From positions 528,513 to 592,512 of the forward strand of contig NZ_JAERQG010000003.1 in assembly GCF_016734805.1 (NCBI RefSeq): 64,000 bases of DNA, given 5' to 3'. The notes under the pieces were generated by a model. The model made no database searches. It was given only the letters and a program-made list of their open reading frames with translations, and was not told where the DNA came from. Source of the stretch: Marivirga atlantica. Its GTDB lineage: Bacteria > Bacteroidota > Bacteroidia > Cytophagales > Cyclobacteriaceae. This document shows positions 41,925 to 49,319 of this stretch, piece after piece (position 1 is the stretch's first letter; the number at the start of each line of letters is the position of its first letter). Position numbers and translations under genes: made by a program.

Positions 41925-43199
41925 ATGTTTGGAGATGAAAAACCACTAGCAGAAAGAATGAGACCCAGCAGCCTGGAAGAACTGGTTGGTCAGTCTCATT
42001 TAATAGGAGAAAAGGGCGTGTTGCGCTTAAGCATTGCACAAGGCAAAGTGCCTTCCATGATTTTCTGGGGACCTCCGGGAGTAGGCAAAACCACTATTGC
42101 CAATATTATTGCCAATCAGGTAAAGGCTCCTTTCCAGACTTTGAGTGCTATCAGCGCAGGCGTAAAGGATGTACGTGAAGTAATACAGCGTGCCAGCAGA
42201 GGTGGTAAAATCATTCTTTTTATTGATGAGATTCACCGTTTCAACAAATCACAGCAAGATGCGCTTTTAGGGGCGGTAGAAAAAGGGGTTATTACCTTAA
42301 TTGGTGCTACAACCGAAAACCCTTCATTTGAGGTAAACTCTGCCCTACTCTCTCGCTGTCAGGTTTATACTTTAAAGTCTTTAGAACTGGATGAGCTTAA
42401 AGGCCTGCTTCACAATGCTCTTAAAAAGGATGAAAAGCTGAAAAAGCTTTCCGTAGAAATTAAGGAATATGAAGCCCTGATCAACCTTTCTGGTGGCGAT
42501 GCACGGAAATTACTCAACCTGCTTGAGTTGGTGATTGATTCTATGGACAGCACCAAAAAGATAAGCATCACCAATGATGGTGTGTGGGAAATAGCGCAGC
42601 AGCGCATGGCCATGTACGATAAAGGAGGTGAACAGCATTATGACATTATTTCGGCTTTTATCAAATCTATAAGAGGCAGTGATCCTAATGCAGCAGTGTA
42701 TTGGCTTTCACGAATGATTGCCGGAGGTGAAGATGTAAAATTCATTGCCAGGAGGTTATTAATTTTAGCCTCTGAGGACATAGGGAACGCCAATCCGACA
42801 GCTTTAGTGATTGCAACAAATACCTTTCAGGCAGTGACTATGATAGGATACCCTGAAGGAGAAATTGTACTTTCTCAATGTGCAGTATATTTAGCCTGTT
42901 CACCTAAAAGTAATGCCTCTTATTTAGCCATCAAAAAGGCCAATGAACTAGTTAAGTCAACGGGGGATTTATCGGTTCCCTTACACATAAGGAACGCCCC
43001 AACCAAGCTTATGAAGGACTCAGGCTATGGAAAAGGCTACAAATATGCGCACGACTTTCCAGGAAATTTTGTTGAGCAGGAATTTTTACCAAAAGAAATA
43101 TCAGGAGAAAAATTATACGATCCTCAAAATAATCCAAGGGAGGCAGAATTTCGTAAGCGATTAATAGCATATTGGTCGAAAAGATACGATTATAAATAA
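41925..43199 (+). CDS. rarA: Replication-associated recombination protein RarA (MgsA)
   Basis: The start at 41925 ([14 protein letters not shown]) matches the usual N-terminus; the open frame upstream to 41844 overlaps the EamA promoter and gene. The 424-residue AAA+ ATPase has Walker A GPPGVGKT (residues 49-56), Walker B ILFIDEIH (97-104), sensor 1 [18 protein letters not shown] and the RarA C-terminal tetramerisation region ([56 protein letters not shown]). It acts at stalled replication forks and single-strand gaps, with SSB. The length is standard. Confidence 0.95.
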   Translation: MFGDEKPLAERMRPSSLEELVGQSHLIGEKGVLRLSIAQGKVPSMIFWGPPGVGKTTIANIIANQVKAPFQTLSAISAGVKDVREVIQRASRGGKIILFIDEIHRFNKSQQDALLGAVEKGVITLIGATTENPSFEVNSALLSRCQVYTLKSLELDELKGLLHNALKKDEKLKKLSVEIKEYEALINLSGGDARKLLNLLELVIDSMDSTKKISITNDGVWEIAQQRMAMYDKGGEQHYDIISAFIKSIRGSDPNAAVYWLSRMIAGGEDVKFIARRLLILASEDIGNANPTALVIATNTFQAVTMIGYPEGEIVLSQCAVYLACSPKSNASYLAIKKANELVKSTGDLSVPLHIRNAPTKLMKDSGYGKGYKYAHDFPGNFVEQEFLPKEISGEKLYDPQNNPREAEFRKRLIAYWSKRYDYK

Positions 43200-43282
43200 T
43201 CTAAGAATGTTGGTATTTTTTTTATTGATTTAATTCCCTACCTTTATTCCGAACGGAATACTAACATTAACTTAAATTGAAC

Positions 43283-43819
43283 ATGGATCCAAAATTGGAA
43301 AAATGGAAAGAGATAGAATTTAACGTTGATTTACCCCATGCGAAGTATGAGATTTCCAATTATGGAAGGGTAAAGAGTTATTCTACTCGGGAAACCGGTA
43401 AAATTATCAAAGGTTCCAACGTAAATGGCTATCAAGCCATTATGATCAGATTCGACAAACGAATCACGCAGAGTTATTATGTACATAGGCTGGTTGCCGA
43501 AGCTTTCATTCCGAAAGAAAGAGATGACCAACATTATGTTACGCATCTTGACTACGACAAGTCAAACAATCACGTAAGCAACCTTAAGTGGGTTTCTGAA
43601 AGAGAGTTAGCTGACCATAACAACAAAAATCCTCGCGTTATGAAGAAGAGGGTTACTGGTTATAAGCTGACTGAATCAGATGTGAAAGTGATCAAGAAGA
43701 TGTTAAAAAATGAGAAAACACGTTTCAGCCAAATCGCAAGACAATTCGGTATTACCCATACCCAATTAAACAGAATAAGAAAAGGCCAGAACTGGGGTCA
43801 TGTAACTATTGATGACTAA
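43283..43819 (+). CDS. NUMOD4/HNH-like protein with C-terminal helix-turn-helix
   Basis: The 178-residue protein (ATG 43283; a TTG two codons earlier is possible) starts with a NUMOD4 motif (WKEIEFNVDLPHAKYEISNYGRVKS). An HNH-like region follows (YYVHRLVAEAFIPKERDDQHYVTHLDYDKSNNHVSNLKWVSERE), where THLD replaces the usual NHID. The protein ends in a helix-turn-helix (RFSQIARQFGITHTQLNRIRKGQNW). These modules are typical of phage and intron homing endonucleases, but no intron, intein or phage gene is nearby and rarA upstream is intact. It may be a domesticated DNA-binding protein; nuclease activity is unproven. It has its own terminator. Confidence 0.82.
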   Translation: MDPKLEKWKEIEFNVDLPHAKYEISNYGRVKSYSTRETGKIIKGSNVNGYQAIMIRFDKRITQSYYVHRLVAEAFIPKERDDQHYVTHLDYDKSNNHVSNLKWVSERELADHNNKNPRVMKKRVTGYKLTESDVKVIKKMLKNEKTRFSQIARQFGITHTQLNRIRKGQNWGHVTIDD

Positions 43820-43853
43820 TTCTTAATTTAAAGACATTTAATAGGGGGAACAG

Positions 43854-43886
43854 AACCTGTCTGATAGTAATTAGGCAGGTTTTTTC
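43854..43886 (+). terminator. Terminator after the NUMOD4 gene
   Basis: AACCTG (43854-43859) pairs with CAGGTT (43876-43881), and the T-run continues to 43886. The 16-base loop contains a weak internal CT/AG extension. It lies 35 bases after the stop at 43819. Confidence 0.75.
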
Positions 43887-43917
43887 ATGTTTATTAATTC
43901 AACTTATGAAATTTCAG

Positions 43918-43937
43918 ATCCCCGTTTTCACGGGGAT
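43918..43937. repeat. REP-like palindrome
   Basis: ATCCCCGT (43918-43925) and ACGGGGAT (43930-43937) form a perfect 8-bp stem with the loop TTTC, followed by GACG. This GTCATCCCCG...-type palindrome has the form of a dispersed REP/MITE-like intergenic element. Only one copy is seen in the window and no T-run follows, so a simple terminator is less likely. Confidence 0.45.
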
Positions 43938-44002
43938 GACGCCTAGGATTATAAAAAGTGCTTATTAGAACAACACTCCCTTGAACATTCAAAGGAAGCC
44001 TC

Positions 44003-44836
44003 TTAACTATACTTCTTGCCGAGCTCCCAACTTTCTTTTAACATAGAAAGAAAATTTTCCATATCAGCTAGAGGTACCATATTAGGTCCATCACTTTTAG
44101 CCACAGAAGGATCAGGATGTGTTTCCACAAAGAAGCCATCAACACCTGCTGCCGCTGCTGCCCTACCCAGATAAGGAGCAAATTCTCGCTGACCTCCTGA
44201 ACTACCACCTGCACCACCAGGCTGTTGCACGCTATGAGTAGTATCAAAAACCACAGGAGCAAATTGACGCATGGTAGGTAAAGCGCGCATATCAACTACT
44301 AAATTATGGTAACCAAAAGAAGCTCCTCTTTCGGTTAAGCACACATTTTCATTTCCACTTTCCTTCACCTTGGTTACCGCATATTGCATATCTTCAGGTG
44401 CCATAAATTGGCCTCGCTTAACTTTCACACATCTACCGGTTTTAGCAGCAGCCACTAGTAAATCGGTTTGCCTGCAGAGGAAAGCAGGTATTTGCAATAC
44501 ATCTACTACTGAAGCCACTTCAGCAGCTTGTTCAGGGATGTGTATATCTGTTATTAAAGGTAAATCATATTGTGATTTAATGGCATCAAGCATTTGTAAA
44601 CCTTTTTCCAAGCCAGGCCCTCTGTATGACTTCAAGGATGTACGATTAGCCTTGTCAAATGATGATTTAAAGACCAAGTCAATATCCAGCTTAGTGGCTA
44701 TTTCCTTCAGAGCTGCTGCTGTTTCCGAAAGTATCTCGTTACTTTCCGCAGCACATGGGCCTGCAAAAATTACAAGCCTATCAGCACCCATTTCTATTTT
44801 AGTAGCAACCTGAATAGGTTTATCAAATGTCTTCAT
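44003..44836 (-). CDS. kdsA: 3-deoxy-8-phosphooctulonate synthase (KdsA)
   Basis: The 277-residue enzyme condenses phosphoenolpyruvate and arabinose 5-phosphate to KDO-8-phosphate, the lipid A core sugar precursor. Motifs include IFAGPCAAES, DLVFKSSFDKANRTSLKSYRGPGLEKG, LPLITDIHIPEQ, KRGQFMAPEDM and DTTHSVQQPGG. The Cys in GPC suggests the metal-dependent class of KdsA; E. coli KdsA has Asn at this position. The length is standard. It lies 3 bases downstream of kdsC, so both KDO steps are co-transcribed from the kdsC promoter. Confidence 0.96.
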   Translation of the reverse strand: MKTFDKPIQVATKIEMGADRLVIFAGPCAAESNEILSETAAALKEIATKLDIDLVFKSSFDKANRTSLKSYRGPGLEKGLQMLDAIKSQYDLPLITDIHIPEQAAEVASVVDVLQIPAFLCRQTDLLVAAAKTGRCVKVKRGQFMAPEDMQYAVTKVKESGNENVCLTERGASFGYHNLVVDMRALPTMRQFAPVVFDTTHSVQQPGGAGGSSGGQREFAPYLGRAAAAAGVDGFFVETHPDPSVAKSDGPNMVPLADMENFLSMLKESWELGKKYS

Positions 44837-44839
44837 AAT

Positions 44840-45397
44840 TTAAACTTCTTGAGATTTAAACTGGATCAATATTTTCTCCAATTTGTTCTGAGCAGCCAAA
44901 ATCAAATCTGCTACTTCGCGTAAAACACCTTCACCTCCATTTTTTGAAGTAATGAAATCCGCCTCTGCCGCTACATAAGTCAAGGCATCAGCAGGAGAAA
45001 CACCAAGGCCTGCTTTTAACAAGCAAGCTATATCCGTTAGGTCATCCCCCAGATAACAAACTTCTTCTTCCTTTAATTGGAAAGTTTCTAAAATTTCATC
45101 AAAATAATTAAGCTTGTCTAATTTACCATGAACATGATAATCGAAATTCAATTCCTTTAGTCTTCTCTTAACTACTGCGGAATCTCTACCCGTAATCGCG
45201 GCTACAATAATTCCGTTCTCTCGCAAAGGCTTTACGATTTGACCATCCTTTACATTAAACTTCTTAAGCTCAGCTTCACCCCCATCGTAAATTATACCTC
45301 CATCAGTTAAAACCCCATCAACGTCAGTTATGATGGCTTTGATTTTAGTTGCTTTACGCACAATTTCATCGGGAAATTTTTCTATAATGTGTTGCAT
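44840..45397 (-). CDS. kdsC: KDO-8-phosphate phosphatase (KdsC), HAD family
   Basis: The 185-residue HAD phosphatase has motif I ITDVDGVLTDGG with the nucleophilic Asp, motif II AAITGRDS, the segment VKRRLKEL and the motif IV region VCYLGDDLTDIACLLKAGLGVSPADA. It lacks a cap domain, as KdsC-type tetrameric phosphatases do. It hydrolyses KDO-8-phosphate to KDO, the step after KdsA, whose gene is 3 bases downstream. A perfect -7 box (TATCTTTG, 45412-45405) lies just eight bases before the start, predicting a very short leader. Confidence 0.94.
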   Translation of the reverse strand: MQHIIEKFPDEIVRKATKIKAIITDVDGVLTDGGIIYDGGEAELKKFNVKDGQIVKPLRENGIIVAAITGRDSAVVKRRLKELNFDYHVHGKLDKLNYFDEILETFQLKEEEVCYLGDDLTDIACLLKAGLGVSPADALTYVAAEADFITSKNGGEGVLREVADLILAAQNKLEKILIQFKSQEV

Positions 45398-45404
45398 TGG
45401 TTTT

Positions 45405-45412
45405 CAAAGATA
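45405..45412 (-). promoter_or_regulatory. -7 box of the kdsC-kdsA operon
   Basis: CAAAGATA on the plus strand is TATCTTTG on the minus strand. The expected transcription start near 45401 leaves a leader of only about four bases before ATG 45397. A -33 element was not recognised. Confidence 0.6.
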
Positions 45413-45498
45413 AGTAAACACTAATATTTATTGACCATCATTATCATTCAAATCCATTTTTTTATACATTAGAAAATCAATTCAAAGCGTTCTAAAGT

Positions 45499-47922
45499 AT
45501 GAATTTCATAAAATTTCTATTTTCATTGCTCATTGCTGCTGCCCTGGTAGTGGGTTTAAATGAAAAATGGGGCCAAGTACCACCTCTAGGCAAGTTTTTA
45601 GATCCCTACAACGGTTTTTGGGCTAACGGCACATCCGGAGAAGTTCCTTTTCAGGAATCTAACAATATTCCCGAATTAAATAATAAGGTAGAAGTTTATT
45701 ATGACTCACTACTAATTCCACATATCTACGCTGAAAGTGATGAAGATTTATACAAGGCGCAAGGATTTGTAACCGCACAGAATAGATTATGGCAAATGGA
45801 GTTTCAAACTCATGCCTCTGCAGGAAGAATTTCCGAAATTATTGGTGGTGGAGCGCTTGAATTTGACAGGTATCAAAGAAGAAACGGTTTATTATATGCC
45901 GCAGAAAAAGCCATTAAGGCAATGGAGGATAATGATGTAACCAGCAACATCATCAACAGCTACACTGAAGGCGTGAATGCTTACATCAATGGACTAACCT
46001 ATAAAGAACTACCAATTGAATATAAACTATTAGACTATAAGCCAGAAAACTGGAGCAACCTTAAGTCTGCTTTATTATTGAAATACATGGCTAATGATTT
46101 AGCCGGTGGAGATTCAGATGCTGAGAATAACTACCTGCTCAAAACTTTGGGGAAAGATAGATTTGACTTCTTATTTCCTGATCGTTATGAAAATATGGAT
46201 CCAATCATCCCTAAAAGTAAAAAATGGGAATTCGAACCGCTTGAGGTAAATCGACCAGATTCTGTTAGTTTCCCACTGGTTTTTAGTGATAAAAAGATGC
46301 CTCAGCCCGATCCGCAAAACGGAAGTAACAACTGGGCAGTCAGTGGTAGCAAAACTAATACCGGTAAGCCTATGCTAGCCAATGATCCCCACTTGGGATT
46401 AAATCTTCCATCTATTTGGTATGTAATGCATCTTAACTCTCCTGAAGTAAATGTTTTAGGCGCTACCCTACCAGGTGCATTAGGTGTTATCATCGGCTTC
46501 AATGACAGCATTGCATGGGGCGTTACTAATGCCACTCGTGACGTGAGAGATTGGTACCACATTCAATTTAAGGATAAGGATAAAAAGGAATACCTACATA
46601 ATAACAAGTGGCTAAAAACTCAGAAAGTGGTTCAAACTTTTAAGATAAGAGGAGAAGAAGCTTTTAATGACACCATCTATTATACACACCATGGCCCTAT
46701 CGTTTATGATGAGACGTTTGGCTCTGAAAATAGTAAAGTGAATTTAGCTTTAAGATGGACTGCACATGATCCTTCAAATGAACAGTTAACTTTTCACCAA
46801 CTTAACAGGGCAGCTAATTATGATGATTATAAAAATGCACTCACACATTTCGATTGTCCTGCTCAGAATTTTGTATTTGCCAGTACACAAGGAGATATAG
46901 CCATATGGGTCAATGGAAAATTCCCGCTACGATGGGAAGAACAAGGGAAATTTATAATGGATGGCACAAGGGCTGATATGGACTGGGCTGGTTTTATTCC
47001 GCGAGAGCACAATGCTTTTGTAAAAAACCCACCACGAGGATTTGTGAGTTCGGCCAATCAAATACCTGTTGATAGCACTTACCCTTACTACCACTATGAC
47101 AGAGGTTATGAGCACTATAGAAACAGAAGAATTAATAACCGATTAGCAGAACTGGAAAACATCACCATTGAAGATATGAAGCGTCTCCAAAATGACAACT
47201 ATCATATGCTAGCTTCGGAAATTTTACCAGCTATGTTAGATAGCTTGGATAGAAGCAAACTATCAGAACCACAAAAAGAAGCTTATGATAAATTAAAAAA
47301 CTGGAATTACATAGCCAGTGAAGATGCCGTAGCCCCTACTTATTTTGAAATCTGGTGGAACAAACTTTATCGTAACCTGTGGGATGAATTCTATGTAGAA
47401 GGTAAACCATCAAGAAGACCAGAGCTACCAGTAACAGTACAAATCTTGAAAAATCATCCTGATGAAGCTTATATAGATAATCAGTCCACAACAGAGAAAG
47501 AAACTGTCTCTAGCCTATATGAGCAGTCTTTTAAATTTGCAGTAGACTCTGTAAGTAACTGGACAAAACAATCAGATTTAAATTTGACCTGGAGCAATTT
47601 TAAGAACACCACCATACAGCATTTAGCCAGGTTGTCACCTTTTAGTCATGATCATGTGCAAATCGGTGGCAATAGACATATAGTAAATGCTACTTCGGGC
47701 AGGCATGGCGCCTCATGGAGAATGATAGTATCCTTAGAAAAGCCAGTAAAAGCCTTTGGTGTATATCCTGGTGGTCAATCCGGAAATCCTGGAAGCTACT
47801 TTTATGACAACTTAATTGATGCCTGGGCTTCGGAATCTTACTATCAATTAGATAATTCAAATGAGCCTGATTTATTAGGTCAGGTTATTTTCAAACAAAC
47901 TTTAACTCCTACTGCTGAATGA
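45499..47922 (+). CDS. Penicillin acylase family protein (Ntn hydrolase)
   Basis: The 807-residue protein has an N-terminal hydrophobic segment (residues 1-20) for export, an alpha-chain region (GFVTAQNRLWQMEFQTHASAGRISEIIGGGALEFDRYQRRNG) and the autocleavage site QNGS276NNWAVSGSKTNTGKPMLANDPHL, where Ser276 becomes the N-terminal nucleophile of the beta chain. Later blocks (YTHHGPIV, ALRWTAHDPSNEQ, RHIVNATSGRHGASWRM, GGQSGNPGSYFYDNLIDAWASESYY) are also typical. It should be a periplasmic amide hydrolase; quorum-signal acylases and penicillin acylases share this architecture and cannot be separated here. Its stop overlaps the next gene (ATGA). Confidence 0.93.
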   Translation: MNFIKFLFSLLIAAALVVGLNEKWGQVPPLGKFLDPYNGFWANGTSGEVPFQESNNIPELNNKVEVYYDSLLIPHIYAESDEDLYKAQGFVTAQNRLWQMEFQTHASAGRISEIIGGGALEFDRYQRRNGLLYAAEKAIKAMEDNDVTSNIINSYTEGVNAYINGLTYKELPIEYKLLDYKPENWSNLKSALLLKYMANDLAGGDSDAENNYLLKTLGKDRFDFLFPDRYENMDPIIPKSKKWEFEPLEVNRPDSVSFPLVFSDKKMPQPDPQNGSNNWAVSGSKTNTGKPMLANDPHLGLNLPSIWYVMHLNSPEVNVLGATLPGALGVIIGFNDSIAWGVTNATRDVRDWYHIQFKDKDKKEYLHNNKWLKTQKVVQTFKIRGEEAFNDTIYYTHHGPIVYDETFGSENSKVNLALRWTAHDPSNEQLTFHQLNRAANYDDYKNALTHFDCPAQNFVFASTQGDIAIWVNGKFPLRWEEQGKFIMDGTRADMDWAGFIPREHNAFVKNPPRGFVSSANQIPVDSTYPYYHYDRGYEHYRNRRINNRLAELENITIEDMKRLQNDNYHMLASEILPAMLDSLDRSKLSEPQKEAYDKLKNWNYIASEDAVAPTYFEIWWNKLYRNLWDEFYVEGKPSRRPELPVTVQILKNHPDEAYIDNQSTTEKETVSSLYEQSFKFAVDSVSNWTKQSDLNLTWSNFKNTTIQHLARLSPFSHDHVQIGGNRHIVNATSGRHGASWRMIVSLEKPVKAFGVYPGGQSGNPGSYFYDNLIDAWASESYYQLDNSNEPDLLGQVIFKQTLTPTAE

Positions 47923-48293
47923 AATTTATCATCAGAACTATAATCATTGCAGTTGCTGCGCATTTTTGTTTATTGTACTTCCCTTGGTGGACAATCGCAG
48001 TCTGTGGCTTTTTAGCAGGCCTTTTAATTAATGGAACTAACCTAAGCACCTTTTTTAGTGGCTTTCTTGGAATTGGTATCCTATGGTTAATACAAGCATA
48101 CAATATTCATTATAGAACAGACGGACTACTTTCAAATAGGGTGGCAGAATTATTTACACTTTCTGAAGGTTTCTATCTTGTTTTAGTAACAGCTCTGGTA
48201 GGAGCTCTTGTAGGTGGCTTTAGCACATTAAGTGGTCTACGACTGAGGAAGCTATCCTCTAGAAGAAGGCAAAGTAGAGGTTATTATAAATAA
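47919..48293 (+). CDS. Small membrane protein coupled to the acylase gene
   Basis: The 124-residue protein has three or four hydrophobic helices (MKFIIRTIIIAVAAHFCLLYF, WTIAVCGFLAGLLI, FFSGFLGIGILWLI, FYLVLVTALVGALVGGF) and a basic C-terminal tail (RLRKLSSRRRQSRGYYK) that should lie in the cytoplasm. No family name is recognised. The start ATG overlaps the acylase stop (47919-47922), so expression is translationally coupled; a functional link with the acylase is inferred from that only. A strong terminator follows. Confidence 0.75.
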   Translation: MKFIIRTIIIAVAAHFCLLYFPWWTIAVCGFLAGLLINGTNLSTFFSGFLGIGILWLIQAYNIHYRTDGLLSNRVAELFTLSEGFYLVLVTALVGALVGGFSTLSGLRLRKLSSRRRQSRGYYK

Positions 48294-48310
48294 TGAAATA
48301 CTATTAAAAA

Positions 48311-48344
48311 TAAGAAAGCCCGATCATTAGATCGGGCTTTCTTA
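48311..48344. terminator. Bidirectional terminator
   Basis: TAAGAAAGCCCGATC (48311-48325) pairs perfectly with GATCGGGCTTTCTTA (48330-48344) around ATTA: a 15-bp stem with GC core and A/T flanks. It lies between the convergent genes ending at 48293 (+) and 48362 (-). Confidence 0.92.
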
Positions 48345-48361
48345 TTAATTGCGTATTTAAA

Positions 48362-48874
48362 TTACTCCACAACAGTTACACCACTAGCTAAAAACGCATA
48401 ACCCTTTTCTGGTTCAGTAATCTTAGCAATCTCTTCTTCGCTCTTTCCTGCATCTGCCGCTAAGTGCTGTAAAGTTTCTACATCAGTTTCTGAAATAGTT
48501 GCTTTGCCTTTCAATACCACTTCTTTTCCTCCTAAATCCTTAGGAACGAAGAAGCCATAATCCTTAAAGGTTACGCGCATAGTTTCACTATTAGGAAGTT
48601 CTAAAGTCATCCAACAACCTTTGGCCTGGCATACTTCAACCACTTTACCTTTTGCTATTACCATAGTTGAATCTGACTCCGACAGCCTTGAAGTTAGTTC
48701 GGAAACCAACACTGGCTGTTCATATTCGAACGCTTCTCCATAAAACGTGTTCATTTCATTTGCTACCTCTTCAGTAGAAGTATTTTCCGCTGAATCATTT
48801 TTTTCATCTTTTTTTACATCAGAACAAGCGAATGTAAAAACAGCGATTCCTGTTAATAAAAGTAGTTTTTTCAT
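48362..48874 (-). CDS. DUF4920 domain-containing lipoprotein
   Basis: The 170-residue product has a lipobox ending at Cys17 (VFTFAC), an acidic, Ser/Thr-rich linker, then the DUF4920 domain: MNTFYGEAFEYEQPVLVSELTSRLSESDSTMVIAKGKVVEVCQAKGCWMTLELPNSETMRVTFKDYGFFVPKDLGGKEVVLKGKA. The VCQAKGCWM motif with two cysteines six residues apart is the family hallmark and may bind metal or form a disulfide. The fold is OB-like; function is undescribed. A -7 box TAGCTTTG (48909-48902) gives a start about 24 bases before the ATG. Confidence 0.87.
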   Translation of the reverse strand: MKKLLLLTGIAVFTFACSDVKKDEKNDSAENTSTEEVANEMNTFYGEAFEYEQPVLVSELTSRLSESDSTMVIAKGKVVEVCQAKGCWMTLELPNSETMRVTFKDYGFFVPKDLGGKEVVLKGKATISETDVETLQHLAADAGKSEEEIAKITEPEKGYAFLASGVTVVE

Positions 48875-48901
48875 TGATTTTAAATCCTATAGTTTGAGAT
48901 A

Positions 48902-48909
48902 CAAAGCTA
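48902..48909 (-). promoter_or_regulatory. -7 box of the DUF4920 gene
   Basis: CAAAGCTA on the plus strand reads TAGCTTTG on the minus strand and matches TAnnTTTG. The predicted transcription start near 48898 leaves a leader of about 24 bases to ATG 48874. Confidence 0.55.
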
Positions 48910-49002
48910 ACTTTTTTAAAGTTTTTAAGAAAGTTTTATTTACCCATGCAACTTTTTGGCCTTTGGCACAATCATTGAATTAGAAGACACAAAGAAATTG
49001 AC

Positions 49003-49182
49003 ATGAAAGCCAAAAACAAAAAAGCATTATACAGAGGTCTGGTTTTAGTGATAGGCATATTAGTTGCTGTTTATATGTTTCTATCAGGCTTTCAAATCAA
49101 TAACAGAATAAGTGAAAAACACATAGGAGAAGAAAAGTTACTCTACACTCCTTTAGTTTATAAGTTATTAATCAATTCATAG
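49003..49182 (+). CDS. 59-residue single-pass membrane protein
   Basis: A short frame from ATG 49003 to TAG 49182 encodes a basic N-terminus (MKAKNKKALYRG), one strong transmembrane helix (LVLVIGILVAVYMFLSGF) and a polar, probably periplasmic tail (QINNRISEKHIGEEKLLYTPLVYKLLINS). It fills an otherwise empty 414-base gap between the DUF4920 and leuS genes and is followed within 31 bases by a strong terminator, which supports real expression. The family is not recognised. It could easily be missed because of its size. Confidence 0.68.
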   Translation: MKAKNKKALYRGLVLVIGILVAVYMFLSGFQINNRISEKHIGEEKLLYTPLVYKLLINS

Positions 49183-49212
49183 TTAATGGTTAATTTTAGG
49201 TTAGGTTAAGTG

Positions 49213-49242
49213 AAAAAAGGCCCGCAATTGCGGGCTTTTTTT
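49213..49242 (+). terminator. Terminator before leuS
   Basis: GCCCGC (49220-49225) pairs with GCGGGC (49230-49235) around AATT, flanked by six A residues on the left (49213-49218) and seven T residues on the right (49236-49242). It ends the unit of the 59-residue protein. Confidence 0.9.
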
Positions 49243-49284
49243 ATGATTTTATCATTCTTTTTAAGGCTTGCTTCACAAAACCTG

Positions 49285-49292
49285 TATTTTTG
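49285..49292 (+). promoter_or_regulatory. -7 box of leuS
   Basis: TATTTTTG matches TAnnTTTG and lies 27 bases before ATG 49320, placing the start near 49297. This supports ATG 49320 over an upstream TTG at 49290, which would overlap the promoter box. A TTG at 49268-49270 is a possible but closely spaced -33 element. Confidence 0.6.
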
Positions 49293-49319
49293 CAAATTGA
49301 ATTCAACATAGAATATACA

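Noticed and set aside
44370..44813. 147-codon frame antisense to kdsA
   Set aside because: It lies wholly within the strongly conserved kdsA gene on the opposite strand and shows no recognisable protein features.
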